DNA of 64,000 nucleotides, from contig NZ_SACO01000004.1 of the NCBI RefSeq assembly GCF_004005905.1, forward strand, positions 124,001-188,000, in the 5' to 3' direction. The DNA is from Novosphingobium umbonatum (GTDB lineage: Bacteria > Pseudomonadota > Alphaproteobacteria > Sphingomonadales > Sphingomonadaceae). The translations under genes were made by a program, and so were the position numbers. Below the pieces are notes generated by a model. The model did no database searches and was not told the DNA's origin. It saw only the letters and a list, made by a program, of their open reading frames with translations. This document shows, one piece after another, positions 52,795 through 63,262 of this stretch (its first letter is position 1; the number at the start of each line of letters is the position of its first letter).

Positions 52795-55700
52795 ATGGGT
52801 TTGGCGCGGCGGCAATGGCGGTGGGTGCTGGTTATGTTGCTCTCCTTGCCTCTGGTGGCCAGAGGCGATGGATTGCCCCATGTCACGCAGGCCACACCGG
52901 GCGGTTCGGGCGAGAATAGCGGGTTGATCGAAAGATTTACCCTGCGCTTTTCCGAGGCGATGGTGCCTTTGGGCGATCCGCGCGCGCAGGCGCCTGCCAC
53001 AAGCGATTGCACCACCAAGTCCAGCGGTCATTGGGTGGATCAACAGACCTATGTGCTGGATTTCGATCACGCCTTGCCCGGCGGGCTTTCCTGCAAGGTG
53101 CAATTGCGCAAGGGCCTGACCACTTTGCGCAAACAGGCGCTGTCGGGGCAAAGCGTGTGGGCGATTGACACAGGTGGCCCTGGGGTGCGCGCGGTGATGG
53201 CGCCGGGCGAGGATGGCGATACGATTGACGAGGATCAGGTCTTTCTGGTCGCCACCAATGTGCCCGCCGATCCGGCATCCATTGCGGCCAAGGCAGGTTG
53301 CGCCCTGTCGGGGCTGGGCGAGATGGCGGCGGTGGATGTCCTGCCTGCCGAAACCGTGGGGCAGATCCTTGATAGAATGGACAAGGATGACTGGCGGCAA
53401 AGTGATTTCCTGCAAAAGGCCGAGATTGGCGACAAATTACCTAGCGAACCGCGCCTGAGGGCAGCCGCCTTGGCCAAGCTGACGGCGCTGCGTTGCCGTC
53501 GGCCTTTGGTGCCGCAGCATGACATGTCGCTGGTATGGCCTGCGGGTATTTCTGACGCTCATGGCAAGCTGGCAGGGTTGGATCAAAGGTTCGACTTCAA
53601 GGTGCGTGCAGCCTTCGAGGCGCGCTGGGAATGCAGCCGCGCCAATGGCAATGCCGCCTGCAGCCCGATTACGGCGGCCACACTTTCCTTCACCTCTCCG
53701 GTCGACCGGCGGATGGCACTGGCCGCGCGCCTGACCTTGGCCGATGGTTCGGTGCGCCTGCCGCATGTGCGCGATACCGACAAAAGCGCGCTGGAGGTGG
53801 ATACCATCCGGTTTGACGGGCCGTTCCCTGCGCTATCCCGTGCCACGCTGACCTTGCCTGCCGACCTCCACGACCTGTCGGGCCGCCGTTTGAGCAATGC
53901 GGCGCGTTTCCCCCTGCCGGTCAAATTCGCCGCAGAGCCGCCTTTGGTGAAATTCGCCGCGCCTTTCGGTATTATCGAGGCGTCCGATCCCGTGCTGCCG
54001 GTGACGGTGCGCGCGGTGGAGCCTGCCTTGGGCGGCAAGATCACCAGCATCGCGGGGCAAAGCACGCGGCTTGCCAATGATGACGCGAAAATCGCCGCCT
54101 GGCTGAGGAAACTGGAGGAGGCGGAAAATTCCGATTACACCAAGGTCAATGAAGGCAAGCCCAACGAACGCCTGATCAACCACACCCGAGACCGCGCCCT
54201 GTTGGGGCCTGCCTCGCCGACTGGGCCGATCAAGCCGATAAGCCTGCCCTTGCCGGGCAAAGGGCGTGATTTCGAGGTTGTCGGCATCCCGCTGGCGGGC
54301 AGGGGTTTTCACATTGTCGAATATGCCAGCCCCGTTTTGGGTGCGGCCCTGCTCGGGCGACCCGCGCCGCGCTATGTGGCCACCGGCGCATTGGTCACCG
54401 ATATGGCGGTGCATTTCAAATGGGGGCGCGAATCCTCGCTGGTCTGGGTTACCTCGCTGTCTTCGGGCAGGCCGGTGGCAGGCGCCTTGGTGCGCGTGTC
54501 CGACAGTTGCACCGGCCGCCAGATGGCGCAGGGCAGCACCGATGCCCATGGCCTGTTTTCCATCGGCCCCGTTTTGCCCAATCCCGGCATAGGGGGTGGT
54601 TGCAAGGATAGCAGCGACCATCCGGTGATGGTGTCCGCCCGTGCTAATGGCGATATGAGCTTCACCCTCAGCACGTGGAACGAGGGCATTTCGCCCTATG
54701 ATTTCGACCTGTCCTTTGGCCGCGATGATAGCGGGGAAATCATCCATACCTTGTTCGACCGAACGCTGGTGCGCGTGGGTGAAACGCTGCATTTCAAGCA
54801 TATTCTGCGGCGCAAGGTCGGCAATGGCTTTGCCTTTGCCGAGGGGGTGAAGGGCAATCTGGTGCTGCGCCATATGGGGTCGGAAACCAGCTTTACCCTG
54901 CCGCTGTCCATCGGGGTTGCCGGTTTTGGCGAGGGCGCATGGAAAGTGCCGCAGGGCGCGCCTCTGGGCGATTATGCGCTGGAATTCGAGGTCGAGGGGC
55001 GCAGCTTTGCCACCGAGCAGACCTTCCGCGTCGATGAATATAAATTGCCCACGATGCGCGCCTCGATCACGCCGGTCTCCTCGGCCAGAGAGGCTTTGGT
55101 GCAGCCTTCCAGCGTGCCGCTCTCGCTGTTTGTCGCCTATCTGTCGGGGGGCGGAGCGGGGCGTTTGCCGGTCACCTTACGTACCGATTTCAACGATTGG
55201 TCGCCCACGCCCAAGGGTTGGGATAGCTATAATTTCGGCGGCGATCCCATTGTGGAAGGCACCCGCCCGATGGGCGGTTCGGGCGAGGGGCAGGCAAAGC
55301 CATTGCCCTTTGCGCAGGTGCTGCCGGTCACGCTGGGCCCTGATGGCACGGCAAGAGCCGATGTGGGCGTGGGGGAAAAGATCACCCGCCCGATCTCCAT
55401 GAGTGTCGAGATGGATTACCCCGATGCCAATGGCGATACGATGACGGCGGGGCGCAGGCTGAGCCTCTATCCGGCGGCGGTGCAATTGGGGATCAAGACC
55501 GATGACTGGTTGATGCATGCCGATGATTTGCGCCTGCAAAGCGTGCTGCTCGATCTGGATGGGCGGCCGGTGGCGGGGGGTAAGATCACGATCGAACTCT
55601 ATTCGCGCGAGATATTGACCGCGCGCAGGCGGTTGATCGGCGTGTTCTACGCCTATGACAATCAGGAAAAAGTGACGCGTCTGGACGGGCAATGTGCCAT

Positions 55701-58557
55701 CAGCACCGATGCACAGGGCAGGGCCTCCTGCCGGATCGTGCCGGATGTGTCGGGCGAGGTGACCGTGGTGGCGCGGGCCAAGGATGCCGCCGGACGCGAG
55801 ACGATGGCGGTGACCACCGTCTGGTTGGCGGGCAAGGATGAATGGTGGTTCGGCGGCGACAATGGTGATCGGATGGATGTCATCCCCGAAAAACCCGCCT
55901 ATGCCTCCGGTGAAACTGCAAGGTTTCAGGTTCGTATGCCTTTCCGCTCTGCCACTGCGCTGGTGACGGTGGAGCGCGAAGGCGTGCTGTCTTCCTTTGT
56001 CACCGAATTGTCGGGAACCGATCCGGTGGTCGAGGTTCCCATGCCTGCGGCCTATGCGCCCAATGTCTATGTCTCGGTGATGGCGGTGCGCGGGCGGGTG
56101 ACGGGATGGCGGGCATGGCTGGCCGAATTGGTGGAGCAATGGGGCAAGGTGTTGAATATCCAGCCTGTTACCTCCACCGTCGATCTGGCCAAACCAGCCT
56201 ATCGGCTCGGGCTTGCCAAGGTGCAGGTGGGATGGGAAGGGCATAGGTTGGACGTGAAGGTGCAGCCCGAGCGGGAACGCTATGGCGTGCGGGACAAGGC
56301 CGAAGTGGCGGTGTCGGTGCATCGCCCCGATGGCGCGCCTGCGGGCGGAGCTGATGTGGCCTTTGTCGCGGTGGACGAGGCTTTGCTGCAATTGATGCCC
56401 AACCCAAGCTGGCAGGCTTTGGACGCGATGATGGGGATGCGCAGTCTGGAAGTTGCCACCTCGACCGCGCAGATGCAGGTGGTGGGCAAGCGCCATTATG
56501 GCAAGAAAGCGGTGGCCGCTGGTGGCGGCGGGGGCGATGCATCAGGCGTCAACCGCGAGAATTTCCAGCCTGTGCTGCTTTGGAAGGGCCATGTGCCGCT
56601 CGACGCGCAAGGTATGGGCCATGTCAGCGTGCCTTTGTCCGACAGCCTGTCGCGTTTCCGTCTGGTGGCGGTGGCGAGTGATGGCGCGCAATGGTTCGGC
56701 ACGGGCGAGGCCACGGTCCGCACCGCGCAGGATCTGTCGATCTATTCCGGATTGCCCGAGATGGTGCGGACGGGCGACCATTATGACGCGGTGTTCACGG
56801 TCAAGAATGGCACCGATCACCCGATGAAAGTGACCGCTACGGCCAGCCTTGACCAGCGGGGGAGCCGTCTGGCGCCGATCACCGTGCAATTGGCGGCGGG
56901 GGCCGCGCAAAGCCTGCGCTGGCCGGTGGATGTTCCGGCGCAGGCAGGGGCGGTGGTCTGGAAAGTGCAGGCGCAATCGGACAGTGGGGCCAGCGACAGG
57001 CTGGAAATACGCCAGACAATCACGCCTGCCGTGCCCGTCGAAGTCTGGGCGGCCAGTTTGCAGCAAGCAGGCAGCCCGCCCATGGCGATCACCCCACCAA
57101 CAGGCGCGTTGGAGGGCGGCTATGTCACCGTGTCGCTGACCGATAGTCTGGCCGCGCCTCTGGACGGGGTCCGGCGCTATATGCGCGAATATCCATGGAA
57201 TTGCTTTGAACAAAGGCTGTCGCGTCTGGTGGCGACGGGGGATGGCGGGGCTTGGGCACCACTGGCGGCATCGCTACCCACCTATCTCGATGGTGACGGC
57301 CTGTTGCGATACTGGCCCGATAGCAATGCCAAGGGTTCGACCGAACTGACCGCCTATGTGCTGTCGATGACCAGCGCGGCGGGATTGGCTGTGCCCGAAC
57401 CCGCGCGGGGGCGGATGGTGGAGGCCTTGCGCCGCGTGGTGGAAGGGCGGCTGACCGCCGAAAGGGCAATCCGCACTGATGAGCGTCTGGTCCGCATTGC
57501 GGCGCTGTCGGCGCTGGCGCGGGCGGGGGCGGCTGATCCTGCGCTGGTGGCACGGATCGATATGGTGCCCGCCGCCATGCCGACCTCGACCTTGGCGCAG
57601 TGGATTGTGGCCTTGGACCGCTTGCCCCGTGCCCCGCGCGCGGGGGCCTTGCGGGCGGCGGCAGAGGGGGAATTGCGTCGCCGTCTGGTCTGGGCGGGCA
57701 CGCGGCTTGATCTGGCCGATGCGGCCCGCGCGCCTTGGTGGATGATGGTCAGCGGCGATGAAATGGCGGCCCTCGCGCTGGATGCGGTGATGGGTAAAGC
57801 CGATTGGGCGCAGGAAGTTCCGCGCATGATGACCGGCTTTGCTGCGCGCCAGATGCGGGGCCATTGGGACAGCACGCCTGCCAATGCCTGGGGCGCGGTG
57901 GTCAGGCGCCGCTTTGCCATGGCCTATCCCGCCTCTGCTGTGGCGGGCACCACGCGGGTGGCTCTGGCGGGTAAGACGGTGACGATGGCTTGGCCCGCCG
58001 CCAGCAATGCCGAACCTTTGCGCCTGCCTTTGGCCAAGGGCGCTTTGACGCTGGGCCATACAGGCGGCGCGGCGCCATGGGCGGTGGTCTCGGTCCATGC
58101 CGCGGTGCCGGTGACCCAGCCCCTGTCGGTGGGCTATCGCCTCAGCCGTCAGGTGACCGTGGTGTCGGCCCGCGATCCGGCGCATTTGTCGCAAGGCGAT
58201 GTGCTGCGCATCCGTCTGACTATCGAGGCGCAGGCTGACCGCAATTGGGTGGTGCTGGCCGATCCCTTGCCGCCAGGGGCCAGTGTGATGTCCGGCCTTG
58301 GCGGACAATCGCAAATCCTGCGCAAGGAGGAAGGCACACAGACCAGTGGTGCATGGCCCAGCTATACCGAAAATGGGCGCGATAGTTGGCGGGCCTATTT
58401 CGCATGGCTGCCGCGTGGGAAAACCAGCGTTGACTATACGGTGCGCCTGAATGCGGCGGGGCGCTTCACCCTGCCTGCGGCGCGCGTAGAGGCGATGTAT
58501 GCCCCCGATATTCAGGCGCAATTGCCGATCGCGCCCATGGTTATCGCGGGACGGTAG
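52795..58557 (+). CDS. Bacterial alpha-2-macroglobulin family protein
   Basis: A 1920-residue periplasmic protein. A signal peptide occupies the first 25 residues (VLVMLLSLPLVARG) and has no lipobox Cys, unlike the lipoprotein YfhM of E. coli. MG-type beta domains fill the first two-thirds. The thioester site CFEQ is at Cys1470 (coding position 57202), inside an alpha/alpha-toroid domain, so protease trapping by covalent linkage is possible. The start at 52795 has AGGGG about eight bases upstream; 52771 is an alternative. The next gene is PBP1C, one base after the stop, the usual pairing for cell-wall defence and repair. Confidence 0.95.
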   Translation: MGLARRQWRWVLVMLLSLPLVARGDGLPHVTQATPGGSGENSGLIERFTLRFSEAMVPLGDPRAQAPATSDCTTKSSGHWVDQQTYVLDFDHALPGGLSCKVQLRKGLTTLRKQALSGQSVWAIDTGGPGVRAVMAPGEDGDTIDEDQVFLVATNVPADPASIAAKAGCALSGLGEMAAVDVLPAETVGQILDRMDKDDWRQSDFLQKAEIGDKLPSEPRLRAAALAKLTALRCRRPLVPQHDMSLVWPAGISDAHGKLAGLDQRFDFKVRAAFEARWECSRANGNAACSPITAATLSFTSPVDRRMALAARLTLADGSVRLPHVRDTDKSALEVDTIRFDGPFPALSRATLTLPADLHDLSGRRLSNAARFPLPVKFAAEPPLVKFAAPFGIIEASDPVLPVTVRAVEPALGGKITSIAGQSTRLANDDAKIAAWLRKLEEAENSDYTKVNEGKPNERLINHTRDRALLGPASPTGPIKPISLPLPGKGRDFEVVGIPLAGRGFHIVEYASPVLGAALLGRPAPRYVATGALVTDMAVHFKWGRESSLVWVTSLSSGRPVAGALVRVSDSCTGRQMAQGSTDAHGLFSIGPVLPNPGIGGGCKDSSDHPVMVSARANGDMSFTLSTWNEGISPYDFDLSFGRDDSGEIIHTLFDRTLVRVGETLHFKHILRRKVGNGFAFAEGVKGNLVLRHMGSETSFTLPLSIGVAGFGEGAWKVPQGAPLGDYALEFEVEGRSFATEQTFRVDEYKLPTMRASITPVSSAREALVQPSSVPLSLFVAYLSGGGAGRLPVTLRTDFNDWSPTPKGWDSYNFGGDPIVEGTRPMGGSGEGQAKPLPFAQVLPVTLGPDGTARADVGVGEKITRPISMSVEMDYPDANGDTMTAGRRLSLYPAAVQLGIKTDDWLMHADDLRLQSVLLDLDGRPVAGGKITIELYSREILTARRRLIGVFYAYDNQEKVTRLDGQCAISTDAQGRASCRIVPDVSGEVTVVARAKDAAGRETMAVTTVWLAGKDEWWFGGDNGDRMDVIPEKPAYASGETARFQVRMPFRSATALVTVEREGVLSSFVTELSGTDPVVEVPMPAAYAPNVYVSVMAVRGRVTGWRAWLAELVEQWGKVLNIQPVTSTVDLAKPAYRLGLAKVQVGWEGHRLDVKVQPERERYGVRDKAEVAVSVHRPDGAPAGGADVAFVAVDEALLQLMPNPSWQALDAMMGMRSLEVATSTAQMQVVGKRHYGKKAVAAGGGGGDASGVNRENFQPVLLWKGHVPLDAQGMGHVSVPLSDSLSRFRLVAVASDGAQWFGTGEATVRTAQDLSIYSGLPEMVRTGDHYDAVFTVKNGTDHPMKVTATASLDQRGSRLAPITVQLAAGAAQSLRWPVDVPAQAGAVVWKVQAQSDSGASDRLEIRQTITPAVPVEVWAASLQQAGSPPMAITPPTGALEGGYVTVSLTDSLAAPLDGVRRYMREYPWNCFEQRLSRLVATGDGGAWAPLAASLPTYLDGDGLLRYWPDSNAKGSTELTAYVLSMTSAAGLAVPEPARGRMVEALRRVVEGRLTAERAIRTDERLVRIAALSALARAGAADPALVARIDMVPAAMPTSTLAQWIVALDRLPRAPRAGALRAAAEGELRRRLVWAGTRLDLADAARAPWWMMVSGDEMAALALDAVMGKADWAQEVPRMMTGFAARQMRGHWDSTPANAWGAVVRRRFAMAYPASAVAGTTRVALAGKTVTMAWPAASNAEPLRLPLAKGALTLGHTGGAAPWAVVSVHAAVPVTQPLSVGYRLSRQVTVVSARDPAHLSQGDVLRIRLTIEAQADRNWVVLADPLPPGASVMSGLGGQSQILRKEEGTQTSGAWPSYTENGRDSWRAYFAWLPRGKTSVDYTVRLNAAGRFTLPAARVEAMYAPDIQAQLPIAPMVIAGR

Positions 58558-58558
58558 G

Positions 58559-60733
58559 ATGCATTGGCGCCAGTGGGCTGATCAACTTGCCAAGGCTTGG
58601 CTGGCCTATTGGCGCGGGCTGTCGTGGCGGCAAAGGCTGGGCCTGATGATGGGCGGTTTGGCGCTGGTGGCATTGCTGGCGCTCGATTGGGTGACGCGCC
58701 CTCCGATGGTGCATGACATGGCGTGGCAAAGGCGTCATTGGCAATCGAGCGAGGCCTGGCTCTATGACCGCAACGGGCAAGTGCTGGAGGAGGTCAGGCT
58801 TGATTTCGGCCAGCGGCGTCTGGGCTGGGTCAGGCTGGAGGCCATGCCGCCTTCCTTGCCCGCGATGCTGGTGCAGGCCGAGGACCGGCGCTTTTTCCGG
58901 CATGGCGGGGTGGACTGGCTGGCGATGGGCGGCGCGGTGCGGGACCGACTGCAGCGCCATCGGCGTTTGCGCGGCGCCTCCACCATTTCCATGCAGACCG
59001 CCGCTTATCTGTGGCCCCAGATCGGCCAACCGGGACGGCGCAGCTGGATCGACAAATTGGCCCAGATGCGCGCCGCCTATGCCTTGGAACGGGCGTGGAG
59101 CAAGCAGGAGATCCTTGAGGCCTATCTCAACCTTGCCCCCTTTCGCGGCGAGACGCAGGGTATTGCGGCCAGCGCGCAAGTGCTACTCGGCAAGGAGCCG
59201 TCTCGACTGGACCGGCGCGAGGTGGCGATACTGGTCGCGCTCTTGCCGAACCCCTTGGCCAAGCCGGAGAGATTGTCCAAGCGCGCCTGCCGCCTGTTGC
59301 CCGATGATTGTCCCGCGCTTCATGCTTTGGCGCAGGGTATCAGCGCGAGCGAGACCTTGCCTTCGTCCGCGCAAGGGCTGGCGCCGCATCTGGCCGCGCA
59401 TCTGTTGGCCGAGCCGGGCCAGAAAGTGACCACGACATTGGACCTGCGGGTGCAACGTATGGCGGTCGAGGCGCTGCGGCATCAATTGGAAGGGCTGGGG
59501 CCAAGGCGGGTGCGCGACGGGGCCGTGGTGGTGGTGGACAATGCCAGCGGCGATGTGCTGGCCTATGTCGGCGGGGTGGGGCTGGGGTCGACCGCAGCGA
59601 TGGTGGATGGCGCATCGGCGGCGCGGCAGGCCGGATCGACCTTGAAGCCGCATCTCTATGCCCAGTTGGTCGAGAAGAAATGGCTGACAGCAGCCTCTAT
59701 TCTCGATGACTCGCCGGTACAGCTGGATACGGCCTCAGGCCTTTATGTGCCGCGCAATTATGACAACCAATTTATGGGTCCGGTCTCGGCGCGTCGGGCC
59801 TTGGCCAATTCGCTCAATGTTCCCGCCGTGCGTGCCTTATTACTCGATGGTGTCCAGCCTTTCCGTGACCGCTTGGCCGATCTGGGCTATGAAGATCTGG
59901 AGGAGGATGGCTCCTATTACGGCTTCTCCCTCGCGCTGGGTTCGGCAGAGGTCAATTTGTTGCAACAGGCCAATGCCTTTCGCACTTTGGCCAATCTGGG
60001 GCGCTGGTCGCCTTTGCGGGTGAAGGGGGATGATCCGGTGGTACCGCCGCGCGTGCTGATGGATGCGGGGGCGGCATGGATTGTGGGCGATATTCTGGCC
60101 GATGCCAGCGCCAGAGCCAATACTTTCGGGGTCGATTCCGCGCTGCGCCTGCCATTCTGGGCGGCGGCGAAAACCGGCACCAGCAAGGCTATGCGTGACA
60201 ATTGGTGCATTGGCTATACCGACCTTTACACCGTGGCGGTGTGGGTGGGCAATCTGGAGGGGGACCCGATGCGCGCCGTTTCGGGTACAGCGGGCGCGGC
60301 GCCGGTGTGGCGCGACATCATGCTGGCGCTCCACGCCCAAAGGGCTGGCAAAGCGCCGCCCCGTCCCGCCAATGTGATCCCCGCCCGCGTCAGCTTTGCC
60401 TTGGGCCATGAACCGCCGCGTATGGAGTGGTTTTTGGCAGGCACGCAACAGGCCACTATGGCAGCCGCCCCTGCCTTTGCCGAAAAGCCGCATATTGTTA
60501 ATCCCGCATCGGGCGCGGTCTATGCGCTGGATCCCGACATTCCGCCTGCGCGCCAGACGATCGGGGTGACGTGGCGCGGCGATGTGGGGCAGGGGCAGCT
60601 CAAGCTGGACGGGCGGGCCATTGCGGTGGTCGGCGGGCAGGCCCAATTGCCGCTTGTTCCGGGCAGCCATTTGTTGTCGCTGACCGATCACGGGGGGCGC
60701 TTGCTGGATCAGGTGCGCTTTACGGTAAAATAG
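58559..60733 (+). CDS. pbpC: Penicillin-binding protein 1C
   Basis: A 724-residue bifunctional peptidoglycan synthase. One membrane anchor lies at about 27-43, the glycosyltransferase Glu108 is in EDRRFFRHGGVDW, and the transpeptidase has Ser360 of STLK, an SLN motif and Lys538 of KTGTS. A C-terminal BiPBP_C-type domain follows. The start at 58559 is one base after the preceding stop. With the thioester protein it forms the conserved pair thought to repair wall damage while the macroglobulin traps attacking proteases. Confidence 0.96.
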   Translation: MHWRQWADQLAKAWLAYWRGLSWRQRLGLMMGGLALVALLALDWVTRPPMVHDMAWQRRHWQSSEAWLYDRNGQVLEEVRLDFGQRRLGWVRLEAMPPSLPAMLVQAEDRRFFRHGGVDWLAMGGAVRDRLQRHRRLRGASTISMQTAAYLWPQIGQPGRRSWIDKLAQMRAAYALERAWSKQEILEAYLNLAPFRGETQGIAASAQVLLGKEPSRLDRREVAILVALLPNPLAKPERLSKRACRLLPDDCPALHALAQGISASETLPSSAQGLAPHLAAHLLAEPGQKVTTTLDLRVQRMAVEALRHQLEGLGPRRVRDGAVVVVDNASGDVLAYVGGVGLGSTAAMVDGASAARQAGSTLKPHLYAQLVEKKWLTAASILDDSPVQLDTASGLYVPRNYDNQFMGPVSARRALANSLNVPAVRALLLDGVQPFRDRLADLGYEDLEEDGSYYGFSLALGSAEVNLLQQANAFRTLANLGRWSPLRVKGDDPVVPPRVLMDAGAAWIVGDILADASARANTFGVDSALRLPFWAAAKTGTSKAMRDNWCIGYTDLYTVAVWVGNLEGDPMRAVSGTAGAAPVWRDIMLALHAQRAGKAPPRPANVIPARVSFALGHEPPRMEWFLAGTQQATMAAAPAFAEKPHIVNPASGAVYALDPDIPPARQTIGVTWRGDVGQGQLKLDGRAIAVVGGQAQLPLVPGSHLLSLTDHGGRLLDQVRFTVK

Positions 60734-60800
60734 CGCGACTGGCTGTTGCAGGATGGGGTCGGGCTGGGATAATCGACAACCGATAAAGTGGGGAGCGATG

Positions 60801-62300
60801 ATGAAGAAACGGGTGCTGGCGGGCGTATGTTTGATGATGGCGGCTTCGGCGGCAAAGTCGGCGCCGCCGATCAATCTGCCCGGCCCTCAGGCCATTTCGC
60901 AGGATGACCGCGCCACCGGAGCCAAGGCCCATCCCGATATGGTGTCCGAATATGGCGGCGCCTATGCCGGACCGCAGGCGGCGCTTGTCCATCGCGTGGG
61001 GCTGCGCGTGGCGGCGCAATCGGGCATCGCCAATGTCGATAAAAATTTCACCTTCACCCTGCTCAACTCGCCCGTGGAGAATGCTTTCGCCATTCCGGGG
61101 GGCTATGTCTACACCACCCGCGCCTTGCTGGCCTTGATGAACAATGAGGATGAGCTGGGCTTTGTGCTGGGCCATGAGACAGGCCATATCGCCGCCCGCC
61201 ACTCGGCCAAGCGGCAACAGGTGGCCGAACGCAGTTCCATGCTGGGCGCATTGGGGCAGGCGGTGCTGGGTAGCGTGCTGGGCAATGGCACCTTGGGCCA
61301 GATCGGCAGCAAGCTGGGGCAGGCCGGGATCAACCGTCTGGTGGTAGGCCATGTCATGGCCTATTCGCGGGGGGAGGAATTCGAGGCTGACGATCTGGGC
61401 GGCGTCTATATGCAAAAGGCGGGCTATAATCCGGCCTATGCCTCCTCCATGCTGTCCTCTCTGGCCGCGCAAACCGGATTGGAAGGGCGGCTTGCGGGCA
61501 ATTCGCGCAATACGCCCGGTTGGGCTCTGAGCCATCCCAACCCCGAGGCCCGCGTCACCCGCGCCCTGGATCGTGCGCGCGAATTGGGCGTGGGTGCGCC
61601 CGCTGGATCCAAAGCGAATGAGGCCTTTCTCCTCTCGCTCAAAGGTATGATCTATGACGATGATCCCGCGCAAGGCGTGATCGAGGGGCAGACCTTCTCC
61701 TATCCGCCAGACCGCATCCGTTTCACCGTGCCAACAGGCTATGGCATGTCCAATGGCAGCGATGCGGTCACGATCAGCGCCAAGGGCAGCGATGCGGCGG
61801 GACAGGCGCGGTTCACCGGCGGACGTTATACCGGTAATCTGAACAATGTCCTGCGCTCTGCCTTTGCCGCTTTAGCCAAAGATGCACAGGTCGGCGCTAT
61901 CAAGGGTACGCCTTTGACGGTCGGCGGCATGGAGGCTGTAACCGCCACGGCGCGGGCCGATGCATCATCGGGGGCCAAGGACGTTACCGTGGTGGCCATA
62001 GCGGTGGCGCCGGGCAAAGCCTATGCCTTTACCGTGATCCAGCCTGCGGGGCAGGGTTTGGGCGATCTGTCTGGCTTGATCGGCAGTTTCAGCCGTTTGA
62101 CGCCAGCGCAGGCCGCCGCCATCCGCCCGCGCGTGGTGGATGTTGCCCGCGTGGGGCCCAAGGACACGGTGGCCAGTATGGCCGCGCGCATGGCCTATAA
62201 AGACGCAGCGGTGGAGCGCTTTCTTGTGTTGAACGGCCTGCCTGCCGGAACGACACGTTTGGCTGCCGGCAGTTTGGTCAAGCTGATTGTGTGGAGGTGA
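60801..62300 (+). CDS. Periplasmic M48-family zinc metalloprotease with LysM-like C terminus
   Basis: A 499-residue protease. A signal peptide ends about residue 21 (AAKSA). HETGH at residues 125-129 is the HExxH zinc motif and the third ligand Glu is in RGEEFEADDLGG. A C-terminal segment TVASMAARMAY to AGSLVKLIVW resembles a LysM module. Overall layout is BepA/YfgC-like, so outer-membrane protein quality control is likely. Start 60801 (or 60798) follows GGGGAG. It overlaps the convergent LysR gene by 23 bases. Confidence 0.94.
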   Translation: MKKRVLAGVCLMMAASAAKSAPPINLPGPQAISQDDRATGAKAHPDMVSEYGGAYAGPQAALVHRVGLRVAAQSGIANVDKNFTFTLLNSPVENAFAIPGGYVYTTRALLALMNNEDELGFVLGHETGHIAARHSAKRQQVAERSSMLGALGQAVLGSVLGNGTLGQIGSKLGQAGINRLVVGHVMAYSRGEEFEADDLGGVYMQKAGYNPAYASSMLSSLAAQTGLEGRLAGNSRNTPGWALSHPNPEARVTRALDRARELGVGAPAGSKANEAFLLSLKGMIYDDDPAQGVIEGQTFSYPPDRIRFTVPTGYGMSNGSDAVTISAKGSDAAGQARFTGGRYTGNLNNVLRSAFAALAKDAQVGAIKGTPLTVGGMEAVTATARADASSGAKDVTVVAIAVAPGKAYAFTVIQPAGQGLGDLSGLIGSFSRLTPAQAAAIRPRVVDVARVGPKDTVASMAARMAYKDAAVERFLVLNGLPAGTTRLAAGSLVKLIVWR

Positions 62301-63222
62301 GTTGACCGCGCTTTTCCTCCATCCGCGCCGACCATTGGGTCAGGCGTGAAACCAGCCATGCCATGGCCGGATCATTGATGCGCGCGCGGTGATACTGGAT
62401 CACCTCGTGCATGTCGGGGATGGCCACAGGCAGGGGCCAATGGCGGATCGGCAAATATTGCGCGGCCTTGATGGCCAAAGATTCATGCAGGATCGCCAGA
62501 CGGCCCGTGCCGACCAGCAATTGCGGAACAATGCCAAAGGTTGTGGTGGTCAGTGCATGGTTGATGGTGATGCCGTGGCGGGCCAATTGGCGGTTGGCAA
62601 AGGATGATCCGGCCGAATGGCCGATCTGGACCGAGATGAAACGCGCGCTGGCCAGATCCTCCATGGTGATGGCACGGTCCATCAAGGGGTTTTGTGACCA
62701 TCCGGCCACCACGTGACGTTCCCGAAAGAAATCGACGGTGGGGTGCTTGGCGCTGATATAGTCGCGCGGGGTGATCGACAGGTCCAGATCACCCCGTTCC
62801 AGCATCGCAATCGCCTGATCATTGGGAGGCACGATTTCAAACCGTATATGGGGCGCTTCCTGCTCGATCTGGGGCAAAAGATCGCCCAGCACCGCGACCA
62901 GAATGAAATCCGATGCCATCAGTTTGAAATGGCTGGTGGAGGTGGCGGGGTCGAAATGGGCGGGCGTGTTGGCCAGGGCTTCCAGATCGCCAAGGATCGA
63001 TTTGATGGCTGGTTGCACCCGTAGCGCAAAGGGGGTCGGGACCATGCTCTTGCCATGTTGCACCAACAAAGGGTCTTCAAAATGCAGGCGCAGGCGTGAC
63101 AGGGCGGCGCTGATGGCTGGCTGGCTGACATGCAGCAACTGGGCCGCGCGGGTCACGCTGCGCTGATCGATCAATATGTCCAGCACTTGCAGCAGGTTGA
63201 GATCGAGACCTTTGAATCGCAT
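62278..63222 (-). CDS. LysR-family transcriptional regulator (NodD-like)
   Basis: A 314-residue LysR regulator. The N-terminal helix-turn-helix is RSVTRAAQLLHVSQPAISAA and the effector domain starts near residue 95 (FKLMASDFILVAVLGDLLP). The HTH and the ligand-binding linker are of the NodD/NahR-like group. It diverges from the TonB receptor at 63327 with two T-N11-A boxes between, so it very probably controls that receptor and itself. Co-inducer unknown. Confidence 0.95.
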   Translation of the reverse strand: MRFKGLDLNLLQVLDILIDQRSVTRAAQLLHVSQPAISAALSRLRLHFEDPLLVQHGKSMVPTPFALRVQPAIKSILGDLEALANTPAHFDPATSTSHFKLMASDFILVAVLGDLLPQIEQEAPHIRFEIVPPNDQAIAMLERGDLDLSITPRDYISAKHPTVDFFRERHVVAGWSQNPLMDRAITMEDLASARFISVQIGHSAGSSFANRQLARHGITINHALTTTTFGIVPQLLVGTGRLAILHESLAIKAAQYLPIRHWPLPVAIPDMHEVIQYHRARINDPAMAWLVSRLTQWSARMEEKRGQLTSTQSA

Positions 63223-63239
63223 GGATGCATTCGCTTTCG

Positions 63240-63254
63240 TTATCCATTCGATAA
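63240..63254. promoter_or_regulatory. LysR box (T-N11-A) TTATC-N5-GATAA
   Basis: A perfect dyad 18 bases before the LysR start, with the T-N11-A layout of LysR binding sites. Confidence 0.7.
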
Positions 63255-63262
63255 ATACAAAA

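Noticed and set aside
57274..58521. A 415-residue minus-strand open frame under the alpha-2-macroglobulin gene
   Set aside because: Arg/His/Gly-rich antisense shadow; the plus strand has a continuous domain-supported gene.
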